Made by a program: the position numbers and the translations under genes
The notes under the pieces: model-generated
Seen by the model: the letters and a program-made list of their open reading frames with translations, nothing else
Databases searched by the model: none
Told to the model about the DNA's origin: nothing
NCBI GenBank assembly: GCA_964020085.1
Contig: OZ026606.1
Coordinates: 18,883,306-18,947,305, forward strand
Direction of reading: 5' to 3'
Length of the DNA stretch: 64,000 nucleotides
Source of the DNA: Micromussa lordhowensis
Lineage: Eukaryota > Cnidaria > Anthozoa > Scleractinia > Lobophylliidae
In this document: positions 13,198 through 26,892 of the stretch, one piece after another
Position numbering within the stretch: position 1 is the first letter of the stretch
Layout of the letters: each line of letters opens with the position of its first letter

Positions 13198-16100
13198 GCC
13201 TTTGAACAACTGGGGCCAGGCACAGTGGCCTCATGATTAGTGTGCTCGCCTCCGGATTGTGTGTTCCGGGTTCAAGCCCTGGCCGGGGACATTGTGTTGT
13301 GTTCTTGGGCAAGACACTTTACTCTCACAGTGCTTCTCTTCACCCAGGTGTATAAATGGGTACTGGTGAATTGAATGCAGGGGGTAACCCTGCAGTGGAC
13401 TAGTATCCCATCCAGGGGGGAGTGGAAATACTCCTAGTCACTTCATGCTACTGAAACGCGCCACTTGGCTTGTATGCAGACTTTAGCTGGTACCTTTACT
13501 GCACTTCAGTGTAGAGATGTAACAGTGTGGCACATGGCTGATTAACTTCACTGCTTTGTGCTATAGAACATAATTATTGCACGGTCATGGCACTTACCTG
13601 TCTTGTGAAACTCCTGACGTGACTTATGGGTTACAAGTTCAGCTGAAAATCTTAGGTTTCATTACGTCCTAGGATGCTCTATTGAACAAAACTACTCGAA
13701 ACTTGGCAGAAATTCAAATCAAAGACCTGGGTGTAAAAGAACAGTTACGGTAATTATAGACACTGACTGATGCATTGTTTATATTGTATCGGATTTTACA
13801 TATGTATTGTGAAAATTACTATTAAATAATAATGAAATAAATACTGTACACACACTACCATGATCAGAGTTAAAGGCTTAGCTTAACTCTCAGTCGTCTC
13901 TATTTTGTCTTTTCTCTTCTTTTCAGCACCAACCTGCCTAGAGGAAAAAGAGCTCTTTCATTTCTGAACAGGGTATGTTTGTTTTTTCCCTTTTATTTTC
14001 CAAGAGAACATACAATTCTTGGTTTCATTTCCCTCATTCTGTTTTAATTAATAATTTGTCATTATATAGTACAAAACTCCCTTGGAAAAGTTTCACTGTT
14101 TGAAGAAAACTGTTACCACAGTGACTGACAGAAAGATGAAGACCCCAGATGGTTAGTAAATTGTGTGTTAACTTACTGTACTGTCGTTTAGCAGAAGCTC
14201 TTTACAGCTATGTCCAGCTACAGTATCATGGCGATAATGTAGCCATACGTCTTCCCAGTAGTGTCTATTTTGCTACTGCCAGGCTCAAAGACGAGGTTGG
14301 GGGTTTAGTCTCTGTGTTACATCGGATCCCTGCAGAAACTAAATACCCCTTACAAACCGAATCTGAGGTCCATGGCGTTGGTTTGGCACGAAGTTTTCTC
14401 CCATTTGTTTTACGGCCCAAGCGTGAAGCTCGTTTGCCATAAGACGAAATGTTTTACTGTCACCCTTGTTATTTGCAATGAGCGTGAAGAAAACGTGGCG
14501 CTAAATGACAAGACATTCTGATGTCCAAAACAGTTTCAAGAACATGAAAATGCGACCCGCTAAATTGACCAATGATAATCTGCGCTTGCAGTGCGTGGAG
14601 GCGCGGTGGCAATGGTTAGCGCGGTGGCCTTAGTGGCCTGGGACCCGTTTCTCGAAGGTCCCGAAAAGTTTTCGCACCCGGAAAACCGTAGCAAAATCTC
14701 GAAGCTTATGATTACAGAGCTGTTTTATTTACGTATCACTACTACAGACAGAGGTTCTCTTCACAAAAGAAATTTCAGGCGTATATACTTCTCTGTTTTC
14801 AGATACAGATGAACTAAAAATGGCTTTAAGAGCCCGAAAAGTTTCCGGGGCTTTCGAGAAACGGGCCCCTGGCTGGGGACATTGTATTGTGTTCTTGAGC
14901 AAAAGACGTTACTCTCACACTGCCGTCTCTATACCTGGGTTAATAAATGTGTCCGAACGAATTTAACAGTACTGGGGGTAACCCTTCGATAGACAGCACC
15001 CCATCCTAGTCGCTTCATGCTACAGAGACTGGAAATAAGCGCCGGCCTGATGGGCCACTGGGCTCGTATGCAGACTTTACCTCACTTTGTATTGGTACAC
15101 TGCTCTCTTAGTTTTTTAATCAAGAGATAAAATGAACACAAGTGAACTGCTAGGGCAATGAGAGGAAAAAATGCTGGGAAGGCTTGCAATGGACTAGCAT
15201 GCATGGAGAGTGGCAACACTCCTAGCTCCTTTATGCTACAGACAAGTAAAGTTACCAGCTGTTCAGTGGTTCTTGAGTAACGTGGTTTCAAGTCTATTTA
15301 TTTACTTACTTTTACACTTTCATTTTCCTGTTTACCAGATACTGCGGACGCCATCACAGTGGACGATCTTCTTCCAGCCCTGATATTTTTAATCATCAAA
15401 TCGGACATTCCAAATTGGTTAGTATAAGCAACTAAAGTGTATTCCAGTGATAATTTCCGTCAAAATCCAGTTTTATAGTTGAGGACCAGAGGTTTTGTGG
15501 TTATCAGTCCGAACTGATAATGATCCCTGGTAAGAGACTGGTTACAGACGATGCCCAGTGAAATATGCCCTGAAATTACTACGTCTCGCAACATTTTCGT
15601 TAGACTAATATGAGCGAAAATCAGAGCTTGATTCTACTTCGTTGAACGCTTGGTCATGGCGCAACGAAAGTTTTACGAGACATGTTCATTTCAAGTGGTT
15701 TGCACCAGCCAGTATTTTCGACAACATGTGTCACTCACAAAAACATTCCAAGACGAGTTGCATGCGGGAAAAATTGCCTTGTGCAACCGGATAACAGTGC
15801 GTCTACTTGTGAGTTAGTTGAGTTCATTTACTTGCTTGACATGTAGTGATTCTTTATATATTTCCTTTCATGTCTTTGTGTTGTAGGCTTGCCAACATTA
15901 CCTATCTGCATAACTTTCATTTCTCCAAGCGTGGACACAATGAGTTTCAGTAAGTGAAAACCTCTATATGTAACAACTACTATTGTTATAGCAGTTCAAA
16001 TACCCTACAAACTGAGCAGCAAAGCTATAGAGTCGATCAGAGAGTCTTTCAGCGCCTTTCAGGTTGCACACGTTCAGTACGGCCCTGCAAACATCGTGCG

Positions 16101-19100
16101 CGCGTGTTCAACGCAATCTTAACTCGAAGGAACTGTGCCCGCGCGTTTTCTTTAACGCGTTAGACACACGCGCGTTTTTAAACGTCTTAATCTTTGTTAT
16201 TCATAGCCAATAATGTTTTAGTGATACATTTTCTTAGGTTGAGCTCAAAAGCACGGTTAGTATAACCAAACAGAGACGTCACAGCAAAATTGTGAGACTT
16301 GCCGGAAAATTCAAATCAAAACACAGTGAATAAGTGCGTCAAAAATTTCGATCGTACGCTATGTTCTTATGGTCAAATTGCAAGAAAGCAAGAAGGAAAA
16401 ACTGATCTATATGTGATTGTTGAATTGTTTTAATCTGTCTTAATGGAGCCTGTTTCGTTCTTGTGTAGGTTCTTTTTATCTTCAATTGAAGCTGCAGTGG
16501 AACACATCAGAAAAGGTTCTGTTAATGATATTTTAAAAGGCCTTCCGCCCGCCAAGGTTAGCCGGTGTCAAAGTGTTTGTTTTTAAACTCAGTCGTACAA
16601 ATGTAGTTCATACTGTAAGATCGCAGTTTTGCTGATGTCATTCTCTCACTGGTATTCCCTTTGCTGTGGTATTCGACAGCGGTAAGGATTTGAAAATGCC
16701 ACTGACGTAAAAACTTCGGCTAGTTTTTTAGGAAACTCATATAAGAGAGATGCTAAGGCGCAGAGACTTGAAGTAACAATGCCGAAAAATCGCTGAATGT
16801 TGTTAGCAGTATTTTTCATGCTTTAATCATTACAGAAGTTGTCATCCCCTTGGCGTGTTATGGAGACTGACGGAGCAGACAAAACCACTGCTCTGGAGAA
16901 GCTTTTTGAGGTAGGTATCGTAAAAAAGGCTATATGGTGTAATGGTGTAAAGATAATTGAAATATTTTTTCGCATATTTTTGTAATAGGCGGTTTGAAAT
17001 TCACGATTCCAAAGTTTGAAAAGCCGAGTTTAGGGTTCAAATTGACGATTTTCCAAACCCTCAAAGTTGGACTTTAAAAAGCCTTTTCTATTCGTTTAGT
17101 TAGTTGGCGAGCAGCGCCGGCGAAGAAGAAGAGAAGATCGGCGAGTTTAAAGACAAGGCACATGGTTTGCCAGGGCGAGGAGGAAAAGAACTTCTTTTGC
17201 AGCGTTATAATAGCTATTTCCTTCATGAGCTTCGTGACAAACTTCTCTGTGATTTCAGTTTTCTTCAAATGGAAATGAAGAAGAAGTGGAAAAGTTGTTA
17301 GCGACTGGAGGCGGCATTGGTTCTCCTGGAGAGAAGTTCTGTCATCCCTTGTGTTTTTGCGACAAATGTGAAAAGTTACACAACAGGTAAACATTAATGG
17401 ATTTCTGAGAGTCGTCAACATTTTATCTCGTGTTCAGTTGTCAGTCTAAAAAAATTCCACTAGAGATGTAATTAAAAAACACGGATGGTTAGGATTGGAC
17501 AAGATTGATAAGGATTGCGAAAGACCAACTTGAAAATTATGGGATAACTTTTACTCATTCCGCGTAGCTTTGACCTAACTTCATGAAGTTTCCTTTTCAA
17601 AATGTGCCTAGCTACAATTCGAGGCATTTGGTGGCACATCTTGCATACAATAATGTGGATTTCAAACGGAATCTTTACAACTACCACCCGCTAGAGTATT
17701 ATTCCTCCCTCTCCGTCTAGAAAAATGCTGTAAACTAGTAGTGATTACTTTTTTCCCATTACACAACATTGAAAAGGCGGGGAGAGGGGGGGGGGGGGGG
17801 GGGGGCGGTCGATGAGTTTTTTTGTCTTGGAAAACAATTATGCTCAAGCCATACGACACCCCAAAATAGCAGCTCACTAAAGTAGAACCAAAATAGATGC
17901 AAGTAAAACAGAGAGAAACAATTATGGTAACATCAGGGAGGATGGCTAGGGATAGCAAAGGCGAACTTGTTAACATTAGTGTTAATCAGTATTGCTCTAT
18001 TTGAAGGAAACGTCATGATCCATTTGCTGTGACAGTGTTCTCAAGAGACGACCTCGGACGAACGGTCCTACATGTGGCAGCTGAATTCGGTGAGTAGGAA
18101 AATGTGTCATGCACGTGTAGATTTGACAGATTCATGCTGCAGTGCGTCTGAGCAGTATTAGATCAAAATGTGGTAAGAGCAAAAAAGTGGCCTATGAGGC
18201 GATAGCCGAGTGTGTCGCTTATGTTCTTACCACATTTTGACGTCCTCTGTGATCAATTACTGAACAGACGCACGGAAACATGGAATCTACTTGTTTTATA
18301 TAATAACGAAACAAAACAAAATGTTAATGACGTCATCTATGCATCTGTCCTCCAACAGATCATAAGTAAGAACCATTCAAAGTGCGAGAACAATTTGACT
18401 ATATAACGCAAAACTTGCGAACGATTTGATTGGAGGAGTGACTTAGTTTCCAGGCTTTCCATTGAATCGCGCGTTCAAGTCGTTTCAGGTTATGTGGTGC
18501 GGATGACGTCGCCCAATTAAATTAAGGCATTCACAGTTAAAACCTGCGAAGAATTCATGAAATTAGGCAAGAGTGACAAATAGGGATGATCATCGTGTTT
18601 TTCTAATAATCTGCAGGTCATTCTAACTTGATGTACAAACTGATCAAGAGAGGAGCTGTAGTGAATGCTATGGACTATCACGGCACAACAGCCTTACATC
18701 TGGCTTGTCAGCGAGGGCACGGCAGGGCTGCAGTAAGTGGAAAATATTTTTCCCCACCATTTCTTATAGCAGTCTTCTTAAGGTGGCTCAAAACAGTTTC
18801 CAACACTTATTTTTGGATGGGTCATTATAACCATTCTTTATCACTTGATGCTATGTGAATCATGGTATCAAAAAACTGAGCAATCATTGGTAAACACATT
18901 GGTATCATTTTCGTGACACAATACGTTACCATAGCAACAGGATGACCTCCTAAAAAGGTTATACTGTTGCTATGGTAACGTATTGTGTCACGAAAATGAT
19001 ACCAACGTCTTCATCAATGATCGGGCAGTTTTTTGATACCATGATTGTAGCATCAAGTGATAAAAAATGGTTATAACGACCCATGCAAATATAAGTGCTG

Positions 19101-22100
19101 GAAACTGTTTTGAGCCACCTTAACTCCATCATAAAACTACTTCAAAGACGTTGTAAGAAATCAGTATAGTGAATCAAACAGGGCTTAGCTCGCAAAAAGG
19201 GCGGGGAAAGTCACATGATCTCCGTCATGCTTGGCTTTGTACGTGATTGGCCGTAAGAAAAAAACGTGTTCAGTTTGATTGGCACGTGCAGTCGCAAAGA
19301 AGCGGCAAAAATCACGTGATCTCCACCACTGGCCAGGTTCTGCACCTGACTGAAGGAAGTAAAATCCCGTTCACACTGCGCCGGAGAAATTTGAAAACGC
19401 AGCTTCTTTTCTACGGTTAGGCCTACCATCCACACTAATCCGTCACGAAAACGGAGCTTTTCCAAAACGCTCTTCAAACCGGAGGAGTTTGAAAACGTCG
19501 CCTTTGCGTTTTAGTGTGGACGAAAAACATGTTGAAAACGGAGCTCTATTTCTACGGTTAGGCCTACCGTCCACACTAATCCGTCACGAAAACGGAGCTA
19601 AGTTTTCCTCAAACACAATTCCAAAATGACCGGTGATATTTCTCCTGCGTAGTTTGCACGGGGCCTGATAAACTTCCTCGTTCTGTTCTCGCGCCCAAGT
19701 GGTTAATTTCACCCATAGTTAGCAGTAAATATGTACGTTTGTTGAGAATTTGGTGGTTGATGTTTTTCTTCTTTCTAGCTGGTGCTGATGCATTACAAGG
19801 CTGATGTCAACGCACCAGATAACGATGGAAATACACCTTTGCACTTAAGCACCGCCAATGGACACGAAAAGGTATAGAGAAACGTGTTTTTATTTCGTAT
19901 TGAGCAACAGATCATAGATTTATATCGAAAATCCTTTTATCGCTAGACTTCATTTCCACCAAAAGCAGAGGCTGTTTAAATTTGTGGTTTAGTCGTTATT
20001 CTTTTGACATCCAATGCCCACACTTGAGTCTTCAAGTGGCTTTGGTTTCGGTGTCTTTGAAGACTGTTTGTTGTTCTTGATGCAGAACAATTCTGTTTAC
20101 CGATAGCAAACCTCTTCATTGCTGCTTTCCTTGCAGTGCATTAAGGCGCTGGTGTTTTTTGACATGCAAGTCAATGTGATGAAGATAAACGCGGCCAACG
20201 AGCAAGGCGATACACCTCTTCACTTAGCTTCTCGCTGGGGTTATGGTAAGATTACACCAGTAATTGAGTAGTGTCCGTTTCATCGTCACGTTTTTGTAGA
20301 AGAAAAGCGCCTCTTAACTAACTTGTAGAGCGTATTACTACCAGGACTTGTTGTAGCTTACTGCAGTTCCACGTTCGTTGGTTTGTTAATTCGTTACCAT
20401 GTTCTATTGCAAGTCAGATAATTAATAGGTCGGCCCGTCAAAGTGGAAGTGAGTCAGTCACTCGCTCGTTTACACGCCTCGTCCTTTGCTCCCTCACTTC
20501 CATGGGTTAATTATCCTCTATATTATTGATATTTGTAGCTGAGCTGGTTCGCCTTTTATTGGAGAAAGGCGCTTCCCTGGAAGCTCGCAATAAAGACAAA
20601 GCAACTCCACTGGACAGCTCTCACAACAAACAGGTATCTAACACTGGGCATGATGCTTTTGTAGTGGGGTTTCTACCTTTAGATTTTGACGTTGATTTGA
20701 GGATTTTCTTTTAATGACCAGGTGACTGAAATACTCCTTGAAGCTATAGCAGCAGCCAGTGAAGAACAAGAGCAGGCGCCAATACCTTATACTGAGCGCA
20801 GAGTAAGTACTCACTAGGAAACTGTCCTTCTCAGAGACGTTTTCCGTTCAATGACTTTCGTCATCCTAAACGCAAGGTGCAGATATTCCTACTGCCTGTC
20901 TGTCACTGGCATCAAATCACGTGTGATGTGGCAATCGCCCTGAAGTCAAGGGCGTAAAACTTGGAACCACTCTGCAAAGCGCGTGAAAATCGTGATACCT
21001 GTGTAAAGTGTAAAGCGCGAGAAAATATGGCACACTGTTCAAAGGGCGGGAAAATATGTAATCAGTGAAACCAGTGCAAAGCGCAGGAAATACATGGGGC
21101 CGGTGAAAAGCGCAGGAACATTAAACAACTTAAGTAGCGACGACGACGACGCCAAGGACGACGCCTATTTTACCAGTGAAATTCTTAACTGTCTAGATCT
21201 GTTCAGTACGCCAATGGCTCTAAAACCGCGCATTCAATTCTAAATGGAAATACGAAAAATTAGCCGTCGTCCTTCGCGTTCCTCAGACGACACAGAACTT
21301 GGATGGTCATTTCACGTTCTTGTTTTGCGGAGGACGGCGAAGAAATGTACAAAGGTTTATAACGCACATGCACAGCTATGGCTGGTTTGCAGTGTCACGC
21401 CATCAAAGGTAAAAATCGTAACCATTTAAGTCGAGAAGCTAGGATGTGAAAGATGATTGATATATGAAAAACTTCGCCAAGATTTCGGTCTGTGCGGTTA
21501 TTCATTCGCGCGTTTTCGGGAAAGTGTTTCACCCAAATTTATAGAGCTTTGTATGGAAACCCTTATTGTTGCCCTTCGAAAATTTACCAACATGGCAGCC
21601 GTGAAGTAACAGAAACAGCTGTCATTAAGTTTTGTCATCGAACGAAAAGTTATTACTCTAGAGAGGAAGAACTGTTTAGTTAGCAAAAACATGAGCAATA
21701 ACTCATCTTTTGACCTACTCGAGAGCCTTATCGGGTGGCCGCCATTTTAATGTCACGCACCGCACAAACTTGGAAATTCAAACGTGCTCTATTACATAAT
21801 GAGGAACCCTGTCCGGCTTAAACAGTTGTTAGAGGGTCTTACATCTGATGAAACTAAAACCTCGGAGGGATTGATAACTTTTTTTATTTTGGAAAACGAT
21901 GACGTTACTTGAGAACCAAGAATTGTTTCGCTCATTAAATCGTTTGTTTGGTGACGTTCTCGTTGCCGTCGTCGTCGTGGTTTGCTTAAGCCTGGTTCTC
22001 ATATGCCGCCGACAAACCTGGGACATACGTGAACATTTATCGGCGAATCATGATCTGTCCCAGCCATTGACCACCAGCTTGCCTGCGAAGTTGAGCTGAG

Positions 22101-25100
22101 TTCAACTTCGCATGGCAAACCGGCGGTTGTCGGCGATGAAAATATTTTATGTGATCATCATTTGCGTGCTTTGCTCTGATTGGCTGAGTGATTCTACTCA
22201 GGGCGGTGATTGGCTATATTTTTACATGTGAAGAATGCTATACGCGAAGCCGATTGGACGTATCGCTTTTTCACATGTAAAAATATAGCACAGAATATTT
22301 GCTAGGTTTATTGCCCAAAATTCTCGCTATATATACAGTAAGACTCGTAACAGGCGGTACGCACGGAAAACAATCGCTGTTGTTTTCCAACTAATTGACG
22401 ACGAAGGCAGCACGTTTTTCTCTTTTTTATGACATTGGAGTGTATAAATAGATGTTCCCTTCTTTGTGAGTTCACATGAATTAAGAAAAAACTGAGACCC
22501 TTTTCTATCGTGTTGTTTTTGTTGCTCTAGTCCCCTTCGATCGCGGAAAGTCCACTGATTCAGTCCGATGAATTTCCAAACACTGTTTCAGAGAATCAAG
22601 AAAGAACAAGAGCGGTAAGAGTCTTGTAACATGGCATTTTCCATGACGTATTTTTTATTATTTCATTGTATAAGTACTGTAAATCCGCGGAGTTTAAGGC
22701 AGAAAAAGCCCCAACACAGTGAGAATTGTTTGTTTATTTTATTTAACTGAAGCAATAGATTCATATTTATTTCTGGAAAGGAATATTCGCCCTCGGTCCT
22801 CATTTTGTAAGGGGGAATTATGTTTTATCGCCAGCTGGTGCCTTTCAAAACAAAAGTAAACAAGTAGCTATTTTCCCCTGGCTTACTACTGTTTCTTATA
22901 CTTTTCATTCCTAGATCGACCGATTCATTCGTACAATTGCTGACGGCGATGTAGAATTGGTAAGAAAGAACTTTCCGTTTGACAGATTTTCTTAAAAGTG
23001 AGCGTTACTTAAAAGACATGTCATCTCTCGAGACTATCTAAAAGTCGTTCAATCGCTTCTTTCGCGTTTGTGTGAACCTCAATTGCCCAGAAATCCTTTC
23101 CATATTATCGGTTATAATGGAAACGATACACTTTTGCACAGTCCTTTTTTGGCTCCATATCGGACATACCAAGATGCCTCTTAAGCCCGTAAACTACGCA
23201 ATTTCTGCCGTCTTTCGTAGGGGCTTCAAAACGAATTTCTTCGACAGTCGACGGAACCCTTCAAAATGCTTGAAAAAGTTAAAACTTCCTATCGTTAGAT
23301 AAAAGAAAGGTAAAGCTCTCATATTAAGTTTACCCCTTGTTCTAGTTTTGTAAATTGTTTCAATGCGAATACCGCGGAACTTTGTCAATTTTCCAGATAT
23401 TGTTTTCATATTTAATGAGGTAAAAAGCTGCATTTTCGTTTTTTTTGCGAATTGCTCGAAGATTTTAAATTCTTAGAAAATCGAAATAGTATTTTCGAAA
23501 GTTTGTCCCTAAAAGCGTTCTTTGGGCAAGGTTTCAGGATTTTCGATTTTTCGAACCTTGCCAGCCATCCTCGATATTTCCAAGCAGTGACTCTTAAGTA
23601 AGTCTAACATCTTTCGGGCAAGTAGAGAGGAGTCTGTGATTCAAGCCGAAAAAATCCATACACCAAAAAGAGATCCGTGAAGAGTTTGTGATACGCTGTT
23701 ATGATAAGAGCCAATCACAGACGTCTCTCTCAGGTTTTCATGGGATCACGTCAGACTGAATGCTATGTTATATGTCTTTTTCTGTCAGGTTCGATATAAA
23801 CTCGGTCTGAGTGACGACGAAGAAGACGAGATTGACTCGGCCGATCAGCCTCGGTCTGACCAAGACCTCTGTCATCCGTTATGCCAGTGTGACAAATGCA
23901 GCAAGTGGCAGAAGGTATGTCACGTTACGGCACGCCACGCTAAGTATCAGCTGCTTACTGAGTTGTACGCCAGTGGTTTATCATACAACTGGACTAAATG
24001 CGCCAGCAAATCAAGATGATTCGAAGGCCGTTCCAGTAGCTGGGACCGGATTCGCCTCAGAGCTAATTAGTGCTAGCGTTTAGCTCCGGTTTGTCAAGTC
24101 TAAAGGAGTTACGTCACAGTTTGCGCATTAGCCTCAATTATTCCAGTTCCTCGTTTGTAATCCGTGTTAATCTTCTCCATCCTTAATCATCCTTTTTCCC
24201 TTACGGTTTTTTATTATCTCTTTGGTATTTTTCTATCTTAGTAAACTATTATTTTCAGGTTTTTCCTCGATTTAAAGGTAATTTTGTTCTTGGACAAAAT
24301 AACTCAACAAAATACCGTGACAGAGCTCCTTTAAAATGACCAGCAGTGTTGGTGTCACAGGGTACGCCCCACTATTTTGTCAGGAGGGGGCGGGGGTAGA
24401 GAGAGTCTTTGACAGGCTTACACAGACTCGCGTGAAAGAATGTTCATGTATAAAATTGTTATGTTCGTTTTGAATGTTTCAGAGATCGCGAGAAGCAGCA
24501 GAGAAGATCATACATCCCAATGTTAGGAATGGCGAGGGAAACACGCCGCTTCATATGGCGGCCGTCAGAGGATACGAAGAGATGACGAACCTGTTACTAC
24601 GCAGAGGAGCTCAGACAGATGCCAAGAATTACACTCAGATGCGAGCACCTCTGCATTTTGCTTGTCAATACAATCATCCCAGGGTATGTTAGCGAGAAAA
24701 ATATCTTGCATCATGATATCTTGGCGCGCGAAATTGGGAAAGAGAGGAAAACGTACGAAAGGCGAGGACTCTTTTGTGCTCCCATCTCTACCATCAGATC
24801 TAGATTTTTCTCGCCGACAGTCAAACAGAGCAAAAGGAGAGGACTGTTGATAAGTAATTAGTAATGGAAAGTTAAGCTTAATAAAGATTAAAATCCAGTG
24901 AAAACTGTTATCCAAAAGAACGTTTTCACATGCTGTGGGAGTTGAACTCTTTTCTTATGTAAACACTTTTGTTCCAATGAATTGCATGGCTGCTGGCCAT
25001 GTGAGTGAAAACGTTCTATAACGTTGCTGTCACAATTCAGAGATAATATTGTAGCAGTGTAACTTCACAGACTTCATTTCAACATTGATCTGTGTTATTT

Positions 25101-26860
25101 GACATCAGGTGGCCGGTCTTCTGCTCAGTCACCAAGCTAAAGTTAACATCAAGGACTACAAAGGCAACACTCCTCTACATCTCTGCTGTTTTACAGGACA
25201 TCTGGATCCCGCTAACGTCCTCATAGGGGTACGGTGAATTGTCCGTTGTATCAACGCTACTTTCTGTGTTGTTCTGCGGCGCAAGAGGCACAAGAGGCCA
25301 TGTCTTTTGCCTCTGTGTCAAAAACGAGTCTTCTTGCGAAACTTATTCGTATGAAAATGTGTTCTCCGACAGGTTTATTTTCATGTAAATCAAACTGATT
25401 TTCACTGTTTTGAGAGGTTTTGCTCTAGGACTCGTTTTGAAACCGAGGCACAAGGTAACTTGGAAATGGCCTGCTCAAGTTGGGCCTTAACAGTTACATC
25501 TAAAATGTAGAGAAGACATTCAGGGTAACTTCAGTCATCTCAGAACTATTTTCTCTTGTATACTATGTTCAAAGTATGGCACGCTTCGTTTGCGTATTAA
25601 AACGTTTGCTCAAATTTCGGAAGTTAATCGGCGGCAGGCGATTTGATTTGATTCGAAAGTTCTCTTTATCTCTTACCTTGAAATAGCCTGTACATGGCTA
25701 CAGCATTCTGATTCGGCAAGCTGAATCTAATGGCAATGTTATGTTCATATTGTGTGATAGCATGGAGCCAACGTTGATGTTACAAATGACCGTGGAAACA
25801 CTCCTCTACACGAAGCAGCCAGGTAAAAAGAAATGGTTTTTTTAGCTCTTGAATTTCTTCATCTCTAACGACACGACTTGGCTTACATTTGCAAACGCAC
25901 AACTTTGACGCGTCAATAGCGTAGCGCGAGGCCTAAAAATAGAATACCAATGATTATATCCCCCACGAGGCTCATACAACATCAGCGTGTTCTGAGAGAA
26001 CTAGAGGGGATCTAGGCGAAGTTTTCGTTTCAAAAATGTGTTTTAGGAACACCGGCTGTTTTAGAAAGTGTTTCAGCAAAATCGTCCGCCGTTCCGGTTT
26101 GTTTGAGTCTTATCTGAGTCATGACGTCACTCGCGCGCTTTGCTCTAAGTTTGATTTAGACGAAACAAATCGTGTTGTAAGCCTGCTGGGTCAGACAAAA
26201 GCATGTAAATTGGGCCCAAGTGGTCTAATCCCCGTGGTTTTTAGTGCTGATGGTTATTCATAGTTTTGTTTTTCTTTTCTTTCTGTTCAGGTTCAACTTT
26301 GTCAAGCTTGTTATTTTATTGCTTGAGAATGGCGCGTCTGTGACAGTGAGGAACCAGCGAGAGCTGACACCATTACAGTATGCTCATGTACGAACCTTAT
26401 ATCCATTGAATACAAATACAATTCGAATACAATCTAACAAGTGCTAGCCTCGTACAGTATACGTTTGGTGACTTAATTCTTAAGACAATAGGGGAATCCG
26501 TGTTTACAATATTTGCGTCATTAGCATAAGCAATTCAGTTTCTGATGGAGCTACAAATAAATCAGTGCTGAATATTGAAAGGTCATAGTACGATTAACTC
26601 TGCCATTGAATATGAGCCTGATGTATTGAATACTTTTTGCGCAATACGGGTTTAAAAACTCAAAATTTAACAAAGAATGTATGAGCTCATTAGCGCTTTT
26701 GCCACCCAGACATTTTGCAGTTTTTGAAAGACAATTTCTCCTTGAATATTACACCCAAAGAGCTAAAAATTTCACCATGTACTAAGTTTCACTAGTTCTT
26801 TAGCTGCCTAAAGTCAATTCATAGCTAACATGTTTCCTTCTATACGCAAAGCCGTATGCA

Positions 26861-26892
<32 letters not shown>

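Larger units (their letters stand above)
12411..16556 (+). other. VPS9 (Rab GEF) domain exons of ANKRD27
   Basis: Exons 8-15 encode about residues 210-395. The core reads [20 protein letters not shown] (about 326-345) followed by [12 protein letters not shown], which matches the catalytic helix and loop of VPS9 domains. The acidic pair D327/D328 and Y351 align with the Asp and Tyr known to be needed for nucleotide exchange in Rabex-5-type VPS9 domains, so the domain looks catalytically intact. The known family substrate for VARP is Rab21; that this animal's copy uses it is inferred. Confidence 0.85.
18007..20802 (+). other. Ankyrin block 1 exons of ANKRD27
   Basis: Exons 18-23 (about residues 463-655) carry successive ankyrin units with TxLHxAxxxGH signatures: [52 protein letters not shown], then a weaker last unit. 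In vertebrates this block binds Rab32/Rab38 and contributes to VAMP7 binding. Confidence 0.85.

Noticed and set aside
13214..13300. tRNA gene suggested by A/B-box-like words
   Set aside because: The same head with a long shared non-tRNA body occurs at five sites in the window, so it is a SINE; no clover-leaf acceptor pairing was evident.
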